From: Ianthella basta
Taxonomy: Eukaryota; Porifera; Demospongiae; Verongiida; Ianthellidae
NCBI GenBank assembly: GCA_964019415.1
Contig: OZ025881.1
Span: forward strand, 821,201-885,200
Length of the DNA stretch: 64,000 bases
Direction: 5' to 3'
The position numbers and the translations under genes were made by a program. Positions 36,668 through 49,499 of this stretch are shown here, in pieces; position 1 is the stretch's first letter, and each line of letters starts with the position of its first letter. The notes under the pieces are model-generated. The model was not told the origin of the DNA, searched no databases, and was given only the letters and a program-made list of their open reading frames with translations.

Positions 36668-36675
36668 TGACGTCA
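36668..36675 (+). promoter_or_regulatory. CRE-like palindrome upstream of B4
   Basis: A perfect TGACGTCA in the B-type promoter. Confidence 0.5.
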
Positions 36676-36802
36676 AGGAACAAATCCCAAATACAGCGCT
36701 TCTGCTCAGCACTTTGAGTTCTCCTACCTTTTGTGCTATACCATAGTTCTGTAACAGCTGTTTTCCTATAAGGACTGTGTGACTTCACTTGATTCCACAA
36801 TG

Positions 36803-36811
36803 TATATAGAG
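36803..36811 (+). promoter_or_regulatory. Degenerate TATA box of B4
   Basis: TATATAGAG, as in B3. Confidence 0.65.
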
Positions 36812-36911
36812 AGGGACAGAGATCAGATTGGCAGCATCAAGTCAAGAGTCATTCACAAGACACAAAGAGACTAAACATCCCAAGATAGTCCAAGAGCAGA
36901 ACAGAGAGCAA

Positions 36912-37424
36912 ATGGAGTGGCAAGGCAAACTACTCAAGACCTTCCTCAATATTGCATCAGTGATCTACACACAGACATTTGGAGCACCAGTGAAGAGAGA
37001 TACATGCACTAGCAGTGGTGATGTGATCGAGGATGGAAAGGCAAGACTGACCAGCATCAATGACGCATTGTGCAACAATGTAACACAGTTTAGCTATGCT
37101 GTTAAAGACTTCAGTGAATTCAGTGAAGATGGCATAGCAAACAATGACACTGATGTATATCTGGAAGCATTACTAAAGGATAGCAACTTTACACAAATGG
37201 TGAGAGAGGCAGTGCTCATGTGCTTCAGCAGTAGTACCACTGACTGCAAACTTGCTAGAGCAGCCTTAACTCTACAGGACATTATCAACAGTTTCATTGA
37301 TAAGTACAAAAGCAGTGGCGAGAATTTCACATATTACCTTGGTTGCAAACCCACAGATGCAGAGATGCTTTGTTGGGCAAACACATACACTGTGAATTTA
37401 CTGAATAAAGTATTAGAAATGTAG
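36912..37424 (+). CDS. Secreted cysteine-containing family protein B4 (170 aa)
   Basis: The same protein as B2 and B3, intact from signal peptide to LCWA end. It lies 6,547 bases after B3. Confidence 0.85.
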   Translation: MEWQGKLLKTFLNIASVIYTQTFGAPVKRDTCTSSGDVIEDGKARLTSINDALCNNVTQFSYAVKDFSEFSEDGIANNDTDVYLEALLKDSNFTQMVREAVLMCFSSSTTDCKLARAALTLQDIINSFIDKYKSSGENFTYYLGCKPTDAEMLCWANTYTVNLLNKVLEM

Positions 37425-38963
37425 ACTGGAAGGAATAATGGTGACTACAGCTGCATGCATTCATATTCACTTTGTACTCATGTGACAGACAGTACCTCGC
37501 TCATTATCACATGTTAACTACAATTGACTGTATACTTTCACATCAGCACGTTATTATTCATAAGCATTGCCATAAAGTGTCTGATCAATGTATGATTATT
37601 GAGTATGAAGAGATCAAATCAATCATTACTATATGTAACAAAATCAGTCAATCAATTGCAGGACATTATAACCTTGCATGCCTTCATCAGCTGCATGCAT
37701 TCTTTATCAAACAAACATAGCAATGAGCCTCTATACGACCTTATCAATACCAGGCTGGCAATGTCTGCATTTAACTTGTATTTACAATCCATTGGATAAT
37801 TACGTATATAATTACATAACTATTATAGTGGAACCTGTCTAAGACAGTCACCTTCAGGCGATTTCTAAGTGAACTTTATAGAGAGGGAGGCTGGCTTGTT
37901 TTAGAGAGGTGACTGCTTAACTCAGTGGCCATCTTAGACAGGTTTCACTGTATTGTGATCTGTCTCATGATCAGCTCTTGCACAACATTAATAGGACGTG
38001 CTAACAATACAACACATAAATTAATATGGTAGGGGTTCATTGCTGAGTAATGTGTAATGGTTCAGGAAGTTGTCGAGTCAGGTTCTGCTAAAATTGTAAT
38101 CGTTGAAGAAGATCCACAGACCGAAATGTCCTGTCCTCTATTTTGAAGTGCCTGCATGCTGAGTTCATGCTTGACAATTTCCCCTGGCTTCCTATATCAA
38201 TGAAGTGGATTCATTGTAACATGATGGTCTCAGGTGTGTATACATATTGCACTCGTGAACAGAAATGGAATTGGAACAAGACTGTGAACCACATCCATGT
38301 CATCATTAGATACACTTTCTCTATATACATTCCCCATGCAGGCATTCCCCATGGCTATACCATCACCAAAGCCCTATAGGTGTTCAAAGGGGATTCACCT
38401 TTCATGATGGCTCACACTTAAACTATGCACATTCAGTATACACACACACATGTACAGTATATATGTAAGTATCTGCACAGCACACAGCTAGGAATAGTTA
38501 TGAATGTAAAGTGGCTGTAAGGTATGCATCGTGCTCACATCATCAAATTGACATTATAGTCAGGAACTGTGACATGAGATCCAAGTTTGAGTGCTCGCAG
38601 GATGCCCAAGCTCCGAGGCCATTTAAATGAGTGGTATTGCCATTTGTGGGAATATATAATTATACGAATTTATACTTACTGATCCCAAAGAGAAGGGGCA
38701 AGGGACAGCAATCTTCCTCTAAATCACTGACCTGTAAATGGTAACTGTGACCAAATTATCACCAGATGTTCCTGTACACACATCCTCTCGCAACATAATA
38801 TATCACATCCTGTCAAACAGGTGGAAACAAACCTGTAAAATATTCTTGTTGTGGTGACATTCTGCTCAGCACTTCAAGTTCTCTACTTTTGTGCTATTAT
38901 ACCATATTTCTCTAACAGCTGTTTTCCTATAAGGACTGTGTGACTTCACTTGATTCCACAACA
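37425..38963. repeat. B-to-A spacer 4
   Basis: The same as spacer 3 of this type by eye. No gene is recognised. Confidence 0.7.
37826..37950. mobile_element. 125-bp MITE, short form
   Basis: The same termini and TA flanks as the other copies. Confidence 0.7.
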
Positions 38964-38972
38964 TATATAAAG
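38964..38972 (+). promoter_or_regulatory. TATA box of A5
   Basis: TATATAAAG, 109 bases before the ATG of A5. Confidence 0.8.
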
Positions 38973-39072
38973 AGGGACAGTGATCAGGTTAGCAGCATCA
39001 AGTCCAGAGTCATTCACAAGACACAAAGAGACAAAACATCCCAAGATAGTCCAAGAGAAGAACAGAGAGCAA

Positions 39073-39576
39073 ATGGAGTGGCAAGGCAAACTACTCAAGA
39101 CCTTCCTCATTGCATCAGTGATCTACACACTGACATTTGGAGCACCAGTGAAGAGAGATACCTGCATTGGCAGTGGTTCCCGTAATGTGATCAACTGCAA
39201 TGGAAACTTTACGACAGATATTGTCAACATCACAGACACATTGTGTGCCAATTGCAATGAAACTCTGTTGGACTGTTCTTTTGGTCTTAATAGCATCAGA
39301 GTATGTGACCTTGATAGGTATCTGGAACCACTACTCATTCGAAGCAAAACCAACTATTCACAGATGGCGAGTCAGGCAGTAGAACTGTGTTTCAACAGCA
39401 GTGCCACTGACTGTACTGGTGCACAGGATTGCAAGCGTGCTACAGCAGTTGTAAAGCTCCAAGCCATCATCAAAGGTGCCATTGCTAAATACAGTGAACA
39501 TGGTGTTCAGAATGCACAACTAATTCCTGATAATATCAAACCTGCTCGTATCCTAGGATACAGAGAGGGTGACTGA
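39073..39576 (+). CDS. Secreted cysteine-rich family protein A5, C-terminally truncated (167 aa)
   Basis: Reads the same as A3 and A4. It begins the third 6.55-kb unit, 6,547 bases after A4. Confidence 0.75.
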   Translation: MEWQGKLLKTFLIASVIYTLTFGAPVKRDTCIGSGSRNVINCNGNFTTDIVNITDTLCANCNETLLDCSFGLNSIRVCDLDRYLEPLLIRSKTNYSQMASQAVELCFNSSATDCTGAQDCKRATAVVKLQAIIKGAIAKYSEHGVQNAQLIPDNIKPARILGYREGD

Positions 39577-40257
39577 GGAATTGCACAGGAACACAGCACA
39601 CACTTGTGCATGTGCATGCAGTTGCTTCTAATGCATCCAGGCTGTACGTGGGGACTTTGTATGAGGGAGGAAGGGATGGCAGCAATGAAATTAGTACTAC
39701 AGTGTCACAGTTGTTGTGCTGTGGAAGTAACAAGTGAAAGCTCTCCCTTCGATGAATACCTTAATTTTCACTCATGGGAAGGTCATGTACACGTGCACAT
39801 ACACACCAAGAGAACAGTAATGATTCTTGACTGCAGCACAATGCCATACAGTAGCAGAAACATGCAAAGTATACACTAATACAGTAATCACTTTCAGCAT
39901 TTGCGTTAATTGCTCAATCTGTTATGTGTTGCGTTCAAGAACCATCTAACCTTGTCTACACCATAGAAAAGCTCTATAATTGAATGCCATCACCCACCAA
40001 GCGGTCTTTAAGGTATGACACCATCCAGTATCTAATTTAATTTAGTGAATTTAATGAGTAGCGTTGAACTATTGTACCAATAAGTATTTGTATTGGCAAA
40101 CACTATTTATACACAGAAAACTGATGTTGCTACAATCATGATTGATCCCCTCCATGCAAGATTTAAACGCTATAGTTTTAGTTGTTGCAAACACTTGTAT
40201 CCCTATACATATATAGGTATTCAGTGTACATGTATAAGGTGTGGTATCAGCTTTTTT

Positions 40258-41092
40258 AGGGGCTGCCGCAGGCAGCCCCTATATTGTTTACAAATTGACG
40301 TTTTCATATGGCTTCATGTTACGGATATATATATATATATATATATAATACGCCAAGCTACGGTTGTGCGTCAATGCTTACATTTATATTGAATGTATTG
40401 GGCGAAGTATTGGGTATAGGGAATTTATATTGTCGGCCATTTTATTCGGCCGGAAGTAGACCGTGTGCGAGGCCAAGGGACTTTGAAAACCGGCTTCGAA
40501 ACGACGTCTTAGCGAACTTTGGACGTTCTCTTCCGCCTCTGATCCTGGAACAGACTCCTACAGCACTTGTGGTCGACGGACAAAGAGACAGCTTTTAGAC
40601 AGTGCCCAACAGGTCATCGACTTCGCCCGCGCCTTCTTCGATAATGGCCGCGCCCGCCTCGGAGGACTTCACTCCGCCGCCTGGAACACATGACAGGAGT
40701 AACGTAGAAACTGGTGAGCGCCGTGATATGTTGACGCTAACATTCTTTAACCATTTCTAGCGTTGAAAAGCTTAGCTCGCACGGTTACCCTTCTAAATGC
40801 TCTTCAGATTCTGAGAACCTGGCCCACGCGTACTGCGCTGTAGCAAACGTACGTAGCTTTTGCCACCACAGACCACTAGCTACTCTGGCGACTGTGGGTT
40901 CCTTGGTACATTATATTTCTGTGAAAATTCACGGTAAATGCATGTGCTATAAGCAGTCATGTGTCTGTCTTTGCTGGAGATTTCTCTGTGCATGTGTGGT
41001 GTGTGTGTGTGTGGTGTGTGATGTGTGTGTGGCTGATGTGTGTGTGTGTGTATGTGTGTGTGGCCGGTGTGTGTGTGTGTGTATGTGTGTGT

Positions 41093-41136
<44 letters not shown>

Positions 41137-41197
41137 TGTGATGTATGTGTGGCCGGTGTGTGTGTGTGTATGTGTGTGTGTCTGTGCGTTTGCACAT

Positions 41198-41240
<43 letters not shown>

Positions 41241-41431
41241 GCACATGTGTATGTGTGTGTGTGGTCATGTAGCTATGTTTGGTGACTAGTGGTGTATGCG
41301 TACTGTCACTGAGGTGTATGACACAATGTCATGTGTTACCAATCATGAGTGACAGAGCAGCGACCGAAGGGAGCAAGTATTTCGAGTTGGGGCGGCAGCC
41401 CCACGAGTTTTTTTAACTCGAAATATTTGTT
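40258..41431. mobile_element. 1.18-kb insertion, third copy
   Basis: The same element and site as the other two copies. Confidence 0.65.
40644..40843 (+). other. Captured exon-like cassette, third copy
   Basis: The same structure as at 27552. Exon-like parts are 40644-40713 and 40761-40843. Confidence 0.35.
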
Positions 41432-42337
41432 CAACATTTCTAAATTCTCTCAGTCATTGACAATTCTGATAGGACACATATGGCTAGGAGGAGTTGGCAT
41501 GATGTATCAGCTGCTGCCTTCATGGCACCATGTCCAGTCCCTTAGCAAATTCTGCTCTTCTTACTCAAAACAGATTTAGTATTACTCTAGTCATTACTCA
41601 AAACACCGCTAAGTGTCCCTGAGCCCCCTGCACCTTTACTATACAAAGGGAGGTTGAATAACCAACACTCTCATCACACTATAATTATTTTCATTGTACA
41701 TAATGTGTTAGTTCAAGATGACTTCCTTAATTCTGAATCAGTTCCTACTCTGGTTCAGTTGTTCCTATGAAGCAGACGTCTGTACTTCAGTTTTGTACAT
41801 GCACTTCTGTATATGTAACTATAATGCATTTAAATTCTATTTGCATTCTTCACATGCTATGTAGGTTATATCGTAAGAGATTTCATTCAGCAGATACTCT
41901 AGTAAATATTCTTTCCATGAAGCAGACCTACTGTGATCCTTTAGGTCTGCATTTACTTCTACATATATGGTGGTCAGCGAGGTCGGCTGCATGCTGCATG
42001 CATGCATATGGCTTGCTGTTTAGAGACTCTCCTTTAAATATTTTAGTTTAAATATTGATGATGTTATACAGGTATAAAATATAATTAATTCAAATACCGA
42101 CTGCTTTACAAATTTTGCGAACATAAAGTCTCGTCTAAGTCTAAATTAGAGCATACATGGTATGATGGCCTTGGGTGCATGTACTGAACTCTTGAACAGA
42201 TGGATTCGAATCAATCCTGCAAACCATACCGTGACATCATTAGATACATTTCCCATTAGCCTGCCACTTCCCATGGCATTCCCCATGGCTACCATCATCA
42301 AAGCCCCAGCTACAGGTGTACATATAGTGCGTGTGCG

Positions 42338-42464
<127 letters not shown>

Positions 42465-43211
42465 GCACCCCATTAAACATCCAGGGAGAGGGGATTCTCC
42501 TTTCATGATGACTCACACTTCCCACTACATACAGTTAGCAGAAGTGCAGAGCTGCTGGAGCTATTGCAAGGAAATTAGGTTATTGTGGTGACAGTAGGAG
42601 GTAACAGACTGTGGCAAGGTGTTTGACAGATGGTGATGAGCTGTGTGATGTGCTGTTGAGAGAGGAATGTGGTACTTTCCACAATCAACATTGGAGGTTA
42701 AGCTTTGTTGGCCATAGTGCCTGTACAATATCAGCCATGCCTCACAACTGGCCAGTTTGTCATATACTAGAGATCTCATGTGAAGGACAGATGTGGCACA
42801 GTGGCGGACCTGGGGGGGATACAGGAGTGTGAAGGAATCCCCCTTTTGCTACTCATTTGAAGGATAATGGGCAGATATTGGACCAGAAATAGGCATGGTG
42901 ACAATACTTCAAGGGCACTGTGTGCATCTAACTACTTTAGAATTCCCCTTTCAGAAATTAATCCTATAGATCTGCCACTGCAGCGGCATGGATGCTGGCT
43001 ATACACAAACATCCATACACCATCTTAAGGGATCTCAGCATACAGAGCTGCAATAATGGCATGTGCCAACAGTAGATACATACTCTATTTTGTTTGAGAA
43101 GGTATACATAATAAACGCTAGTACACTCTACCTGATCACACCCATGCTAGTAAAAGGTGAAAGGAAAGCACATTAGCATTCATGGAAGAGTTAATGACAT
43201 CACAACTGTGA

Positions 43212-43219
43212 TGACGTCA
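43212..43219 (+). promoter_or_regulatory. CRE-like palindrome upstream of B5
   Basis: A perfect TGACGTCA in the B-type promoter. Confidence 0.5.
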
Positions 43220-43346
43220 AGGAACAAATCCCAAATACAGCGCTTCTGCTCAGCACTTTGAGTTCTCCTACCTTTTGTGCTATACCATAGTTCTGTAACA
43301 GCTGTTTTCCTATAAGGACTGTGTGACTTCACTTGATTCCACAATG

Positions 43347-43355
43347 TATATAGAG
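43347..43355 (+). promoter_or_regulatory. Degenerate TATA box of B5
   Basis: TATATAGAG, as in B3 and B4. Confidence 0.65.
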
Positions 43356-43455
43356 AGGGACAGAGATCAGATTGGCAGCATCAAGTCAAGAGTCATTCAC
43401 AAGACACAAAGAGACTAAACATCCCAAGATAGTCCAAGAGCAGAACAGAGAGCAA

Positions 43456-43968
43456 ATGGAGTGGCAAGGCAAACTACTCAAGACCTTCCTCAATATTGCA
43501 TCAGTGATCTACACACAGACATTTGGAGCACCAGTGAAGAGAGATACATGCACTAGCAGTGGTGATGTGATCGAGGATGGAAAGGCAAGACTGACCAGCA
43601 TCAATGACGCATTGTGCAACAATGTAACACAGTTTAGCTATGCTGTTAAAGACTTCAGTGAATTCAGTGAAGATGGCATAGCAAACAATGACACTGATGT
43701 ATATCTGGAAGCATTACTAAAGGATAGCAACTTTACACAAATGGTGAGAGAGGCAGTGCTCATGTGCTTCAGCAGTAGTACCACTGACTGCAAACTTGCT
43801 AGAGCAGCCTTAACTCTACAGGACATTATCAACAGTTTCATTGATAAGTACAAAAGCAGTGGCGAGAATTTCACATATTACCTTGGTTGCAAACCCACAG
43901 ATGCAGAGATGCTTTGTTGGGCAAACACATACACTGTGAATTTACTGAATAAAGTATTAGAAATGTAG
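43456..43968 (+). CDS. Secreted cysteine-containing family protein B5 (170 aa)
   Basis: The same protein as B2 to B4. Its 3' flank changes from the B2-B4 type to the B1 type at about 44254 (tcaatcaaac, then aggttggcaatgactgc). This marks the end of the 6.55-kb units and the start of the second B-C-A block. Confidence 0.85.
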   Translation: MEWQGKLLKTFLNIASVIYTQTFGAPVKRDTCTSSGDVIEDGKARLTSINDALCNNVTQFSYAVKDFSEFSEDGIANNDTDVYLEALLKDSNFTQMVREAVLMCFSSSTTDCKLARAALTLQDIINSFIDKYKSSGENFTYYLGCKPTDAEMLCWANTYTVNLLNKVLEM

Positions 43969-45517
43969 ACTGGAAGGAATAATGGTGACTACAGCTGCAT
44001 GCATTCATATTCACTTTGTACTCATGTGACAGACAGTACCTCGCTCATTATCACATGTTAACTACAATTGACTGTATACTTTCACATCAGCACGTTATTA
44101 TTCATAAGCATTGCCATAAAGTGTCTGATCAATGTATGATTATTGAGTATGAAGAGATCAAATCAATCATTACTATATGTAACAAAATCAGTCAATCAAT
44201 TGCAGGACATTATAACCTTGCATGCCTTCATCAGCTGCATGCATTCTTTATCAATCAAACATAGCAATGAGCCTCTATACGACCTTATCAATACCAGGTT
44301 GGCAATGACTGCATTTAACTTGTATTTACAATCCATTGGATAATTACGTATATAATTACATAACTATTATAGTGGAACCTGTCTAAGACAGTCACCTTCA
44401 GGCGATTTCTAAGTGAACTTTATAGAGAGGGAGGCTGGCTTGTTTTAGAGAGGTGACTGCTTAACTCAGTGGCCATCTTAGACAGGTTTCACTGTATTGT
44501 GATCTGTCTCATGATCAGCTCTTGCACAACATTAATAGGACGTGCTAACAATACAACACATAAATTAATATGGTAGGGGTTCATTGCTGAGTAATGTGTA
44601 ATAGTTCAGGAAGTTGTCGAATCAGGTTCTGCTAAAATTGTAATAGCTGAAGGAGATCCACAGACCGAAATGTCCTGTCCTCTATTTTGAAGTGCCTGCA
44701 TGCTGAGTTCATGCTTGACAATTTCCCCTGGCTTCCTATATCAATGAAGTGGATTCATTGTTATATGATGGTCTCAGGTGTGTATGCATGCATATTGCAC
44801 TCGTGAACAGAAATGGAAACGAAACAAGACTGTGAACCACATCCATGTCATCATTAGATACACTTTCTCTATATACATTCCCCATGCAGGCATTCCCCAT
44901 GGCTATACCATCACCGAAGCCCTATAGGTGTTCAAAGGGGATTCACCTTTCATGATGGCTCACACTTAAACTATGCACATTCATAGTATACACACACACA
45001 CACACAACCATGTATATATGTAAGTATCTGCACAGCACACAGCTAGGAATAGTTATGAATGTAAAGTGGCTGTAAGGTATGTATTGTGCTCACATCATCA
45101 AATTGACATTATAGTCAGGAACTGTGACATGAGATCCAAGTTTGAGTGCTCGCAGGATGCCCAAGCTCCAAGGCCATTTAAATGAGTGGTATTGCCATTT
45201 GTGGGAATATATAAGTATACGAATTTATATTTACTGATCCCAAAGAGAAGGGGCAAGGGACAGCAATCTTCCTCTAAATCACTGACCTGTAAATGGTAAC
45301 TGTGACCAAATTATCACCAGATGTTCTTGACACACATCCTCTTGCAACATAATATATCACATCCTGGCAAACAGGTGGAAACAAACCTGTAAAATATTCT
45401 TGTTGTGGTGACATTCTGCTCAGCACTTCAAGTTCTCTACTTTTGTGCTATTATACCATATTTCTCTAACAGCTGTTTTCCTATAAGGACTGTGTGACTT
45501 CACTTGATTCCACAACA
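43969..45517. repeat. B-to-C spacer 2
   Basis: Matches 15875-17424 (after B1) more closely than the other B flanks, including atagctgaaggagatccacag and a longer CA run near 44993. It ends in an A-type promoter. No gene is seen. Confidence 0.7.
44370..44494. mobile_element. 125-bp MITE, short form
   Basis: The same termini and TA flanks as the other copies. Confidence 0.7.
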
Positions 45518-45526
45518 TATATAAAG
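45518..45526 (+). promoter_or_regulatory. TATA box of the C2 locus
   Basis: TATATAAAG, 109 bases before the disconnected ATG at 45627. Confidence 0.75.
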
Positions 45527-45626
45527 AGGGACAGTGATCAGTTTGGCAGCATCAAGTCCAGATTCATTCGCAAGACACAAAGAGACAAAACATCCCAAGA
45601 TAGTCCAAGAGAAGAACAGAGAGCAA

Positions 45627-45677
45627 ATGGAGTGGCAAGGCAAACTACTCAAGACCTCGCATGTGGGACATGTCTGA
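45627..45677 (+). pseudogene. Disconnected 5' end of C2
   Basis: The same situation as at 17534: ten family codons, then the transposon and a stop. It is shared by descent with C1, because the insertion point is the same. Confidence 0.85.
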
Positions 45678-46485
45678 TTTGTTTACACAAGGTAATATGA
45701 CACCTCAGAGGTATGAATTCCTGTGTTGCCATGGCTACGCGAGCACTGTCACGTGTTATCCGCGTGATTTGACAAGAAGTTCTGGAAGAAATCGCCTTAA
45801 AGCATAGTTTATGGCTGCTGCATACGTGCTTGAAGACGGGGGTGAGCTAAAACGTAGAGCTTTGATGGAATCGTTCGCGCGAAACAGCCGAATGGCAAGA
45901 AGTAACACTGTCAGCCATTTTCGGAAATGTCACAAGAATATCACGTGTTATCATGTGCTAATAGGCCTTCGATTTGTCCTTTCAGGAAAACGTCGTGTCG
46001 TAGTCGTTGAGACGGTTTCTTGCTGAAATCAAGACTGAAACGGTTAGTCAAGTAAATTATCTAGCTTTTGCGAGAGGGATAATGTTTCGCATCTTTCCTA
46101 TCGAGAGTTATGCGACCCGACATTTTCATGACCACAAAGCTGTGGTAGGTGGTAGTCTTCTTGCTGTAAGTTGTCAGCGGATCGCTTTAGCAACTTATCC
46201 CTCTCGCAAAAGTTAACTAATATGAATGCGCATCCAATGATACCCTTCTTTACTTGCTGTAACTTTTCCTTGACTACGACATCGACATTTACTACTCTTT
46301 CAGTGGGTTTGCGATTGCCGGTACAACTCGTTGTACCACAGTATTATTAACGACGCTTATTCATAGTGTTACAGAGCAGTCCATTGTCTCCCGTTCGGTG
46401 CTTGTCCCGCTCAGATCCAGCTAAGCTGATAGGAGATATGATCCAAAATACTTAGGCCAAAATCGGCCGCGCATTGTTTACATAG

Positions 46486-47241
46486 GGGATTCACTATGTT
46501 CACCAATGTTGAAGTACGGAAGTAATTTTAGGATGCACGTGACAAGACTATATTCTAAACTGTATAAACTCAGTTACTTACCCAGTCCCTAAGTAACTAG
46601 TATAAAATACTGTTGCTCACAGAGGCGGGTTGGTTTTGGCGGTTCGTTCTTGTGGTTCGCTTGGTCGACTGTCGGAAGCAGTTGAGTTTGGTGGTACCAT
46701 TACCGTTACCGTTCGCTGTCCTCGCTGGTGGCTCGCTTGGAATCTGCTCATCTGGCTTGCCCCCACTGGGGTTAGCTCGCTCGACCACTGGGGTTAGCTC
46801 GCTCGGCCACTGGGGTTAGCTCGCTTGGGCACTGGGGTTAGCTCGCTTGGGCACTGGGGTTAGCTCGCTCGGCCTCTGTGGTTAGATCGCTCGGCCACTG
46901 GGGTTAGCTCGCTCGGCCACTGGGGTTAGATCGCTCGGCCACTGGGGCTAGCTCGCTCGGCCAATGTGCTTAGCATGCTTGGATTTTAGTGCTAGGGTTA
47001 GGGTTATGGCTGGTTTTATTTTTAGTCTCCTATACATTTAGTCATCCTATATGGTAGGCCTGGTATACCTAGGCATTTGTTTGCCCTAGGACTGCCGTCC
47101 ATGACGTCACGGTCGCTCTGACGTCAGAGCAGCAGATCTCCGAGATTTGCCCACCCCGTATACGTAGAAGAGTGCTTGCGCAACATCTAGTCACGTGCGT
47201 CCTACTTCCGTACTTCAACATTGGTGAACATAGTGACTCCC
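46486..47241. mobile_element. Nested Mutator-like non-autonomous transposon (756 bp)
   Basis: The termini are 39-bp inverted repeats with one mismatch; they begin GGGATTCACTATGTTCACC on the left and GGGAGTCACTATGTTCACC on the right. The 10-base target GTTTACATAG is duplicated on both sides (46476-46485 and 47242-47251), and the uninterrupted site is visible in C1. A long TIR with a 9-11 bp duplication is typical of Mutator-like elements. There is no transposase. It contains a 22-bp minisatellite. Confidence 0.85.
46764..46983. repeat. Minisatellite, ten copies of a 22-bp unit
   Basis: Units of the form cactggggttagctcgctcg plus two bases, repeated ten times with few changes; the last unit is the most diverged. 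It lies inside the nested Mutator-like element. A short ctagggttagggtt follows, resembling a telomere repeat, but only two units are present. Confidence 0.92.
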
Positions 47242-47253
47242 GTTTACATAGCC

Positions 47254-47736
47254 ATGTCCCACATGCGCTTCCTCATTGCATCAGTGATCTACACACTGAC
47301 ATTTGGAGCACCAGTGAAGAGAGATACATGCATTGGCAGTGGTGATGTGGCCGTGAATCCAATTGCAACACTTTCCAGCACCAACAACACATTGTGTATC
47401 AATGTAACACAGTTTAGCTGTGCTGTTAAAGACTTCAGTGGTGAATTCAGTGATGGTGGCATAGCAAACAAAGACATTGATTTGTATCTGAAAGCACTAC
47501 TAAAGGATAGCAACTTTACACAGATGGTGAGAGAGGCAGTGCTCAAGTGCTTCAACAGTGGTACCACTGACTGTGGACTTGCTAAAGCAGCTTTAACTCT
47601 ACAAGACACTATCAAAAAGTACACTGCTGAAAACATAACCCATAGCCCTGAAGCTCATATTATTAATGATAATTGTGCACTTACAGATGTAGAGACTCTG
47701 TTGGGCAAACACATACACTGTGAATTTACTAAATGA
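47254..47736 (+). pseudogene. C2, secreted family gene with transposon start and C-terminal frameshift
   Basis: The start ATG is in the right terminal repeat of the outer transposon, as in C1, and the reading is the same as C1 through most of its length. Two bases are lost at about 47698 (gactctg for gactctttg), so the LCWANTYTVNLL end becomes LLGKHIHCEFTK and stops 160 codons after the ATG. The conserved last Cys-Trp is lost. The TATA box is now about 1.73 kb upstream. Probably a pseudogene. Confidence 0.75.
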
Positions 47737-49390
47737 AGTATTTGGAAAGTAGACTGGAAGGAATATTATGGTGACTACAGCTGCATGCATTCATATTTAC
47801 TTTGTACTCATGTGACAGACAGTACCTCACTCATTATCACATTTTAACCACAATTTTGACTGTATACTTTCACATCAGCATGTTATTATTCATAAGCAAT
47901 ACCATAAAGTGTCTGATCAATGCATGATTATTGAGTATGAAGAGATCAAATCAATCATTACTACGTATATAGGGATAATGACGAATTGATTAGGAGCAAA
48001 TATGTAACAAAATCAGTCAATCAATTGCAGGACACTATATATGACCTTGCATGCCTTCATCAGCTGCATGCATTCTTTATCAATCAAACATAGCAATGAG
48101 CCTCTATACGACCTTATCAATACCAGGCTGGCAACGTCTGCATTTAACTTGTATTTACAATCCATTGGATAATTACGTATATAATTACATAACTATTATA
48201 GTGGAACCTGTCTAAGACAGTCACCTTCAGGCAATTTCTAAGTGAACTTTATAGAGAGGTGGCTGCTCTGCAGAGGTGAATTGCAATACTTTAGTGCTAT
48301 TCGGGGCGAGGGAGGCTGGCTTGTTTAAGAGAGGTGACTGCTTAACTCAGTGGCCATCTTAGACAGGTTTCACTGTATTGTGATCTGTCTCATGATCAGC
48401 TGTTGCACAACATTAATAGGATGTGCTAACAATACAACACATAAATTAATATGGTAGGGGTTCATTGCTGAGTAATGTGTAATGGTTCAGGAAGTTGTCG
48501 AGTCAGGTTCTGCTAAAATTGTAATCGTTGAAGAAGATCCACAGACCGAAATGTCCTGTCCTCTATTTTGAAGTGCCTGCATGCTGAGTTCATGCTTGAC
48601 AATTTCCCCTGGCTTCCTATATCAATGAAGTGGATTCATTGTTATATGATGGTCTCAGGTGTGTATACATATTGCACTCGTGAACAGAAATGGAATTGGA
48701 ACAAGACTGTGAACCACATCCATGTCATCATTAGATACACTTTCTCTATATACATTCCCCATGCAGGCATTCCCCATGGCTATACCATCACCAAAGCCCT
48801 ATAGGTGTTCAAAGGGGATTCACCTTTCATGATGGCTCACACTTAAACTATGCACATTCAGTATACACACACACATGTACAGTATATATGTAAGTATCTG
48901 CACAGCACACAGCTAGGAATAGTTATGAATGTAAAGTGGCTGTAAGGTATGCATCGTGCTCACATCATCAAATTGACATTATAGTCAGGAACTGTGACAT
49001 GAGATCCAAGTTTGAGTGCTCGCAGGATGCCCAAGCTCCGAGGCCATTTAAATGAGTGGTATTGCCATTTGTGGGAATATATAAGTATACGAATTTATAC
49101 TTACTGATCCCAAAGAGAAGGGGCAAGGGACAGCAATCTTCCTCTAAATCACTGACCTGTAAATGGTAACTGTGACCAAATTATCACCAGATGTTCCTGT
49201 ACACACATCCTCTCGCAACATAATATATCACATCCTGTCAAACAGGTGGAAACAAACCTGTAAAATATATTCTTGTTGTGGTGACATTCTGCTCAGCACT
49301 TCAAGTTCTCTACTTTTGTGCTATTATACCATATTTCTCTAACAGCTGTTTTCCTATAAGGACTGTGTGACTTCACTTGATTCCACAACA
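47737..49390. repeat. C-to-A spacer 2
   Basis: Matches 18896-20531, including the tacgtatatagggataatgac segment and the long-form MITE. It ends in an A-type promoter. No gene is recognised. Confidence 0.7.
48199..48375. mobile_element. 177-bp MITE, long form
   Basis: The same length and termini as the copy after C1. Confidence 0.7.
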
Positions 49391-49399
49391 TATATAAAG
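49391..49399 (+). promoter_or_regulatory. TATA box of A6
   Basis: TATATAAAG, 109 bases before the ATG of A6. Confidence 0.78.
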
Positions 49400-49499
49400 A
49401 GGGACAGTGATCAGGTTAGCAGCATCAAGTCCAGAGTCATTCACAAGACACAAAGAGACAAAACATCCCAAGATAGTCCAAGAGAAGAACAGAGAGCAA

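Larger units (their letters stand above)
45658..47267. mobile_element. DNA transposon in C2, split by a second element
   Basis: The same element as 17565-18408, with CGCATGTGGGACATG termini, but enlarged by a nested insertion at 46486-47241. The outer parts differ from the C1 copy at only a few bases by eye. Confidence 0.85.

Noticed and set aside
46764-46983. Possible CRISPR-like array
   Set aside because: The 22-bp units are directly adjacent with no spacers; it is a minisatellite inside a transposon in animal DNA.
46990-47010. Interstitial telomere repeat
   Set aside because: Only about two TTAGGG-like units; too short to claim.
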